Shown here piece by piece: positions 1-2,770 of a stretch of 5,081 nt of DNA. Each line of letters starts with the position of its first letter. Within the stretch, counting starts at the first letter, position 1. The DNA lies in contig WREZ01000112.1 in the NCBI GenBank assembly GCA_009779045.1, forward strand, positions 1 through 5,081, written 5' to 3'. The stretch comes from Candidatus Bathycorpusculum sp. (GTDB taxonomy: Archaea > Thermoproteota > Bathyarchaeia > Bathyarchaeales > Bathycorpusculaceae). Both the position numbers and the translations under genes were made by a program. Below the pieces are notes generated by a model. The model had not been told where the DNA came from. It saw only the letters and a program-made list of their open reading frames with translations, and did no database searches.

Positions 1-57
1 CTTTTTTAGATGACTTTTGTCACAAATAGTCAATTTTTGTTGCAAAACAGCCACCAT
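1..57 (-). CDS. Partial hypothetical protein, running off the left edge
   Basis: An open frame on the minus strand starts at ATG 57..55, or at GTG 60..58 immediately before it, and continues to the first base of the window. It gives 19 residues beginning MVAVLQQKLTICDK. A GGTG sequence lies just upstream but is very close to the ATG. It follows the 39-residue gene after about 20 bases, on the same strand, so it could be the next gene of that cassette. It is too short to test for coding character or to assign a function, and it may be chance. Confidence 0.3.
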   Translation of the reverse strand, partial: MVAVLQQKLTICDKSHLKK

Positions 58-77
58 CACACCAACCCGTCAATCAC

Positions 78-197
78 TCATTTATAAACATTGGGCCAGT
101 TTTGCTTCATGCGTTTGTCGTGGGTTTCTTTTGGATCTGGATTGTCACTTATGACGTTTTGCTCCAATGTTTTGAGTTTACGGGTTAAAGAATTCAT
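78..197 (-). CDS. Small hypothetical protein, 39 residues
   Basis: ATG 197..195 to TGA 80..78 encodes a 39-residue, lysine- and asparagine-rich soluble protein (begins MNSLTRKLKTLEQNV, ends NWPNVYK). No family is recognised. It starts two bases after the stop of the 94-residue gene. A strong ribosome-binding site, GGGAGGT, lies at 216..210 inside the end of that gene; its spacing to the ATG is about 12 bases, slightly long. The tight junction and good ribosome-binding site argue that the two are cotranscribed. The short helical N-terminus followed by a polar, Asp/Pro-rich middle has no visible catalytic or metal-binding motif. It was kept as a gene because of the ribosome-binding site and junction, not because of homology. 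Confidence 0.45.
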   Translation of the reverse strand: MNSLTRKLKTLEQNVISDNPDPKETHDKRMKQNWPNVYK

Positions 198-199
198 TT

Positions 200-484
200 T
201 TAGTTGTAAACCTCCCGAGGTTTAGGTATTAGTATGCCGTCTGCTAATTTTTCTTCCAACTCTTTAACACGAGACTCTAACTCTTGATCAGCTAACCCTT
301 GCAGAATGGTTTGCAGAGCACGAATCTCTTTACCCGAATAAGCACTACGCTCCTTAACATTCTCATCTAACTTTGCTCTGGGATTAACACGTTTATCCTC
401 ATGCCATACGGCTATATCCCAAAGCTTAGTTAATACGTCTGCTCGTGTAAACAATATTTTTTCTGTCAAACACGCCAACTCCAA
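200..484 (-). CDS. Helical hypothetical protein, 94 residues; start uncertain
   Basis: The minus-strand frame from TTG 484..482 to TAA 202..200 encodes a soluble, mostly helical, charged protein. Residues 11-27 (LFTRADVLTKLWDIAVW) form a probable amphipathic helix. Residues 50-80 (from SGKEIRALQTILQGL to VKELEEKL) look like a helix passing into a short coiled coil, and the C-terminus is Pro-rich (IPKPREVYN). The pattern of a helix with RADVL..LW.IA, then K.IRALQ.IL, then a Glu/Lys helix loosely recalls the C-terminal half of phage terminase small subunits; this is a weak impression without a diagnostic motif. No ATG exists in frame: a TGA lies upstream and the first usable codon is TTG 484. 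GGGG lies a few bases before it, and a TTTAAAA box sits about 28 bases upstream, which would fit a leaderless start. An alternative is that the true N-terminus lies in another frame starting at ATG 524. It heads a tight cassette with the 39-residue gene. Confidence 0.6.
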   Translation of the reverse strand: MELACLTEKILFTRADVLTKLWDIAVWHEDKRVNPRAKLDENVKERSAYSGKEIRALQTILQGLADQELESRVKELEEKLADGILIPKPREVYN

Positions 485-508
485 ACCCCAATAACCAAAA
501 CAACCGTG

Positions 509-515
509 TTTTAAA
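509..515 (-). promoter_or_regulatory. Possible TATA box for the 94-residue gene
   Basis: On the minus strand TTTAAAA is centred about 28 bases upstream of TTG 484, the spacing expected between an archaeal TATA box and a transcript starting at or near that codon. AT-rich DNA surrounds it, so chance occurrence is likely. No purine-rich BRE stands out. Confidence 0.25.
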
Positions 516-556
516 CTTACTCATTTTCCATAACTACAGTTAATGGTTGTTGAAAC

Positions 557-571
557 TTGTAATATTTACAA
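557..571. repeat. Short inverted repeat TTGTAA-N3-TTACAA
   Basis: Two perfect 6-base arms are separated by 3 bases (TTGTAA TAT TTACAA). The repeat lies about 75 bases upstream of the TTG start of the 94-residue gene, in its likely promoter region, so it could be a binding site for a dimeric regulator. The arms are AT-rich and short, so a chance match in this composition is quite possible. Confidence 0.3.
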
Positions 572-868
572 TAATATTCATCTATAAAAAAATTATCACA
601 AAAAACATACAATACACACGTTTTTACTCCAATATATGAAAATATTTTTTGTAACTTGACAACATTTCACAGTTTAACTCATTTAAACCAACAATTTTGC
701 ATGCGTTTAGTTCTTAGTGAAAATATGGTTTTATTCTGTGTGTTTTTAGTTGGTTTTTAATTTTTAGCGTTGTTTTTATTCAGCAAAAATTATTGCACAT
801 GCATGTTAATATGTATGAACACGCACGAACTAAACACACACAATTTTCCCACTATAAACCAAGGTACT

Positions 869-1006
869 TCAAACAAACCATGACCAGAGAGAAAAGAAAA
901 ACCAGCTCTCTTTAAACTCACCAACCAACTCGCCATAGACTTTCTCCAAATCAGCCACATAATCTTTTTCAGAACCAAACTTGGAGATCCTACTTGAATA
1001 AAAACA
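869..1006 (-). pseudogene. 45-codon in-frame open stretch after the stop of the 404-residue gene
   Basis: After the TGA at 1009..1007 the same reading frame stays open for 45 codons to a TGA at 871..869. The middle reads as plausible protein: GSEKDYVADLEKVYGELVGE then FKESW, an amphipathic charged helix. The last part, FFFSLWSWFV, looks like noncoding or shifted sequence. Three explanations fit. It may be a decayed remnant of a longer C-terminus or of a neighbouring gene. It may be a small gene with a weak start such as GTG 958..956, although no ribosome-binding site is visible. It may be a translated extension if TGA is read through. The 404-residue protein looks complete at its own stop, so decay is the preferred reading. 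It is not a secure gene. Confidence 0.35.
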
Positions 1007-2221
1007 TCATAACATCGCCTCGTCTTTTTCTATTGGAACATAGCCTTCTGCATTTGGCTGAGACAATATTTTACAAACATCCTGAGATAAACGAGCATAT
1101 TCTGCGCGAATTTCTTCACTCGTACAATACCACTCTAAGAACTGATTTACGGAAGATTTTGGATCACCAATAGCATTTCCAAACGCAACATCAGCATTTG
1201 CCAGTAACTCCAGAACAAAAATCACCATACCAGACGTAGGAGACGCAAAAACTTTTTGAAGCTGGGAAACAACGTTTTTAGCAATGTCACGTCTTACGTC
1301 AAACCAGTAATCACCGTTCTTTAAACGTTCAATTATCACTTTACTCTCCGGTGAAAACGATATTTGCTTAACAGCTAATAAGACAGAATAACTAACTTGA
1401 CGAGTTAAAATATGCAAATATACATCAAATAATTCTTTAGCTTTTTCACGATCTTTTATATTATGAACCCCGTTTCTACCACCATACCCTGTTAAGTCAA
1501 AAGAATGATCACTTTGACATTTTTTTAACTCTTGCTTTAATTTTTCTATCTCCTCCAGAGTTGGCGGGTTTATTTTTTCTCCAAACACCTCTTCTCTAAA
1601 ATTACGTTTTGCTTCTGCCCATTGTTTAGCATAACTGTTTGGCGCCGCATTATATTCTCGTTCTTTGCTTTCCAATTCTCTTTTCAACTTTTCAGCACAC
1701 AATTTGTTTCCATAATACAGTTTACTTAATTCAGCACAACTTAACCCAAAAAGAGGAGTAGACTTACCGTTTGTTTTTGCAGTTATTCTTACAATCAAAC
1801 CTTCAGTTATCAATTCATTAAGATATTTATGCAGTGTTGAAAGAGGAATTGTGGTACAAAACGGGTTTAGTTTTAGTTCTTCTACACGTTTTTTTAGTGT
1901 TTCTACCTTTTTATTAATTTCCCCTATTTCTTGGTTAAGCTGAATTGTTTTCTTGTTTTGTTTATCTCTTTTTCCTTTGATCTTTGTTGATTCTCTTAAC
2001 TTCCAGTTTGTCAACTTAGAAAAGTTATATAGAGTTACCTTTAGTTTTTCCCACTCTTTTATTTTTTTATCTCGCCTTTTTTCAAGAATTGCCATTTCTC
2101 TTTTTTCTTGCGGAGCTTGCCCTGTTAACTCTGATTTTATGGTTGCCCTAGAGACTCCCCTTGGATATTTTTGAATTATTTTATAAATTTCATTTTTTTG
2201 ATCCTTATTTTGTTTTAACAT
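1007..2221 (-). CDS. Winged-helix DNA-binding protein with coiled-coil insertion, 404 residues
   Basis: Not assigned to a named family. Residues 8-33 form helix 1 and helix 2 of a helix-turn-helix, with YPRGVSRATIKSEL at the turn. Residues 38-118 are extremely charged heptad-like sequence, predicted as a coiled-coil hairpin. The fold then seems to resume at 125-161: a recognition helix (PLSTLHKYLNELITEGLI) and a wing (VRITAKTNGKSTPLFGLS). This reads as one winged helix split by a coiled coil. Further Lys/Glu helices follow (about 165-235), then a helical C-terminal domain (about 255-400) with a hydrophobic stretch near MVIFVLELL that is too short and isolated to make it a membrane protein. 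ATG 2221 is the start: it lies just before the helix-turn-helix, has no ribosome-binding site, and sits close to a TATA box, suggesting a leaderless or nearly leaderless transcript. It diverges from the ATPase operon, and a perfect palindrome lies in its promoter. It is most likely a regulator or DNA organiser of the element and may control itself. That role is inferred. Confidence 0.9.
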   Translation of the reverse strand: MLKQNKDQKNEIYKIIQKYPRGVSRATIKSELTGQAPQEKREMAILEKRRDKKIKEWEKLKVTLYNFSKLTNWKLRESTKIKGKRDKQNKKTIQLNQEIGEINKKVETLKKRVEELKLNPFCTTIPLSTLHKYLNELITEGLIVRITAKTNGKSTPLFGLSCAELSKLYYGNKLCAEKLKRELESKEREYNAAPNSYAKQWAEAKRNFREEVFGEKINPPTLEEIEKLKQELKKCQSDHSFDLTGYGGRNGVHNIKDREKAKELFDVYLHILTRQVSYSVLLAVKQISFSPESKVIIERLKNGDYWFDVRRDIAKNVVSQLQKVFASPTSGMVIFVLELLANADVAFGNAIGDPKSSVNQFLEWYCTSEEIRAEYARLSQDVCKILSQPNAEGYVPIEKDEAML

Positions 2222-2233
2222 ATCATTTTTCTT

Positions 2234-2247
2234 GTGTACTAGTACAC
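2234..2247. promoter_or_regulatory. Perfect 14-bp palindrome, candidate operator
   Basis: GTGTACTAGTACAC is identical to its own reverse complement. It lies 12 bases before the ATG of the 404-residue protein, between that gene's TATA-like box and its start codon. A bound dimer there would block RNA polymerase. Its position and symmetry suit a dimeric winged-helix repressor, and the adjacent protein is the obvious candidate. Binding is inferred. Confidence 0.55.
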
Positions 2248-2250
2248 GCC

Positions 2251-2265
2251 TTATACTTTATTATA
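2251..2265 (-). promoter_or_regulatory. TATA-like region for the 404-residue gene
   Basis: Read on the minus strand this is TATAATAAAGTATAA, containing two possible TATA boxes. Counting about 25 bases downstream places the transcription start inside or just past the palindrome, giving a leader of 0 to about 15 bases. This fits the lack of a ribosome-binding site before ATG 2221. It overlaps the TATA-like box proposed for the opposite direction. Confidence 0.4.
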
Positions 2266-2266
2266 T
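2257..2266 (+). promoter_or_regulatory. TATA-like box for the ATPase operon
   Basis: TTTATTATAT on the plus strand would place the transcription start near 2288-2292, leaving a leader of about 30 bases that contains the ribosome-binding site at 2308-2312. A second candidate, TTTAAA near 2285-2290, would give a start only a few bases before the ATG and would exclude the ribosome-binding site, so the first is preferred. Confidence 0.4.
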
Positions 2267-2307
2267 GCCGCATGATAAAGATTGTTTAAATGAAAAATAA
2301 AAATTAA

Positions 2308-2312
2308 GTGAT
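2308..2312 (+). promoter_or_regulatory. Ribosome-binding site of the zinc-ribbon gene
   Basis: GTGAT is complementary to the conserved 3' end of archaeal 16S rRNA (AUCACCUCC) and ends six bases before ATG 2319. It supports this ATG as the start of the operon's first gene. Confidence 0.5.
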
Positions 2313-2318
2313 TAAAAA

Positions 2319-2510
2319 ATGAATAATTTAACTATAATAGTATGTAATAAATGTGGTCATAAACGGGTGCCAAGGGTTGAAAACCCTTTGAAGTGCCCTG
2401 TATGTGGACATATCCCTGGACAAAAAATTAGAAAACATAAAGCTACCCCGCACGCCGCCAAGCAATCCGAGGTAGCCAACAACAACCCCTACAAAGGAGA
2501 ATTGTCATAA
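2319..2510 (+). CDS. Small zinc-ribbon protein, 63 residues
   Basis: The protein carries two CxxC knuckles, C9/C12 (CNKCGH) and C26/C29 (CPVCGH), with the linker VPRVENPLK between them. This is the classic zinc ribbon of the rubredoxin-like type, where a Pro-Arg segment and an N-P-x-x-C turn precede the second knuckle. After residue 31 it becomes a basic, histidine- and lysine-rich tail (GQKIRKHKATPHAAKQ), then polar sequence that is probably disordered. It likely binds one zinc and could contact nucleic acid or a partner protein; such small proteins are common in archaeal viruses and plasmids, but their roles are mostly unknown. It is the first gene of the operon: its TAA (2508-2510) shares one base with the next ATG in TAATG, a sign of translational coupling. 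A close functional tie to the large ATPase, which begins with its own zinc ribbon, is an inference. Confidence 0.85.
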   Translation: MNNLTIIVCNKCGHKRVPRVENPLKCPVCGHIPGQKIRKHKATPHAAKQSEVANNNPYKGELS

Positions 2511-2770
2511 TGTTTAACACACTACCATTGCATAAACATTTCCCCACCCCACTACTAACACCTGTAAGCGATACTTCCGACTTTACACCAACAGGATACA
2601 TAGAAATAACCAACAGTGGAAAAACAGCGAAAAGTTATGTCTATGAAAACGGCAAACATTGTTTTATCAGACAAGCCCCCCATAGAAATCTTAGAGCGTT
2701 ACTTAACAGTCAAAGTTTGAAAGACGAAAAATGCAAATATCAAAAAACAAACAAAGGTGAAAACAAGTGA
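2510..2770 (+). CDS. Hypothetical protein, 86 residues
   Basis: The function is not recognised. ATG 2510 overlaps the previous stop by one base and is preceded by GGAGA at 2496-2500, nine bases upstream. The TGA at 2768-2770 overlaps the GTG start of the ATPase by four bases in the arrangement GTGA, so all three genes should be translated as a coupled set. The N-terminal 28 residues are rich in Pro and Thr (HFPTPLLTPVSDTSDFTPT) and probably disordered. Residues 30-62 look like a small strand-rich unit (GYIEITNSGKTAKSYVYENG) ending in a basic helix (RQAPHRNLRALLN). The last 20 residues are highly charged. The two cysteines do not form a metal-binding pattern. C-rich codons (ACC, CCC, AAC) match the start of the ATPase gene but not its later part. 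It may be a small partner of the ATPase; this rests on position only. Confidence 0.75.
   Translation: MFNTLPLHKHFPTPLLTPVSDTSDFTPTGYIEITNSGKTAKSYVYENGKHCFIRQAPHRNLRALLNSQSLKDEKCKYQKTNKGENK
2756..2760 (+). promoter_or_regulatory. Ribosome-binding site that sets the GTG start of the ATPase
   Basis: GGTGA ends six bases before GTG 2767. This decides the start, since there is no in-frame ATG before residue 125 and the zinc ribbon would be lost if translation began there. Confidence 0.7.

Larger units (their letters stand above)
485..868. other. Gene-poor AT-rich intergenic stretch
   Basis: This stretch of about 380 bases carries no convincing gene on either strand. It is strongly AT-rich with runs of T and A. 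It contains a short inverted repeat at 557-571. A second, weaker pair of inverted 8-mers is AAACCAAC (685-692) and GTTGGTTT (749-756), separated by 56 bases. The 10-bp palindrome ACATGCATGT lies near 798-807. No tRNA-like B box, CRISPR spacing or tandem repeat was found. It must hold the promoter of the minus-strand cassette to its left and the end of transcription of the 404-residue gene to its right. Whether it has a further role such as an origin cannot be told from the sequence. Confidence 0.6.

Noticed and set aside
798..807. Palindrome ACATGCATGT as an operator
   Set aside because: Only 10 bp, not extended by flanking symmetry and not next to a convincing promoter; mentioned only as part of the intergenic stretch.
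790..978. Minus-strand open frame of 62 residues, hydrophobic
   Set aside because: It starts at a non-ATG codon without a ribosome-binding site, and its sequence (Trp/Phe/Ser/Cys-rich) looks like an out-of-frame reading. The overlapping frame at 869-1006 looks more protein-like.
995..1006. T-run just after the stop of the 404-residue gene as an archaeal terminator
   Set aside because: Only five T in a row, in a region that may be coding remnant; too weak to call.
1953..2174. Plus-strand open frame of 73 residues
   Set aside because: It lies wholly inside the 404-residue gene on the opposite strand; its Phe/Ser/Leu-rich product is what the complement of Lys/Glu codons gives.
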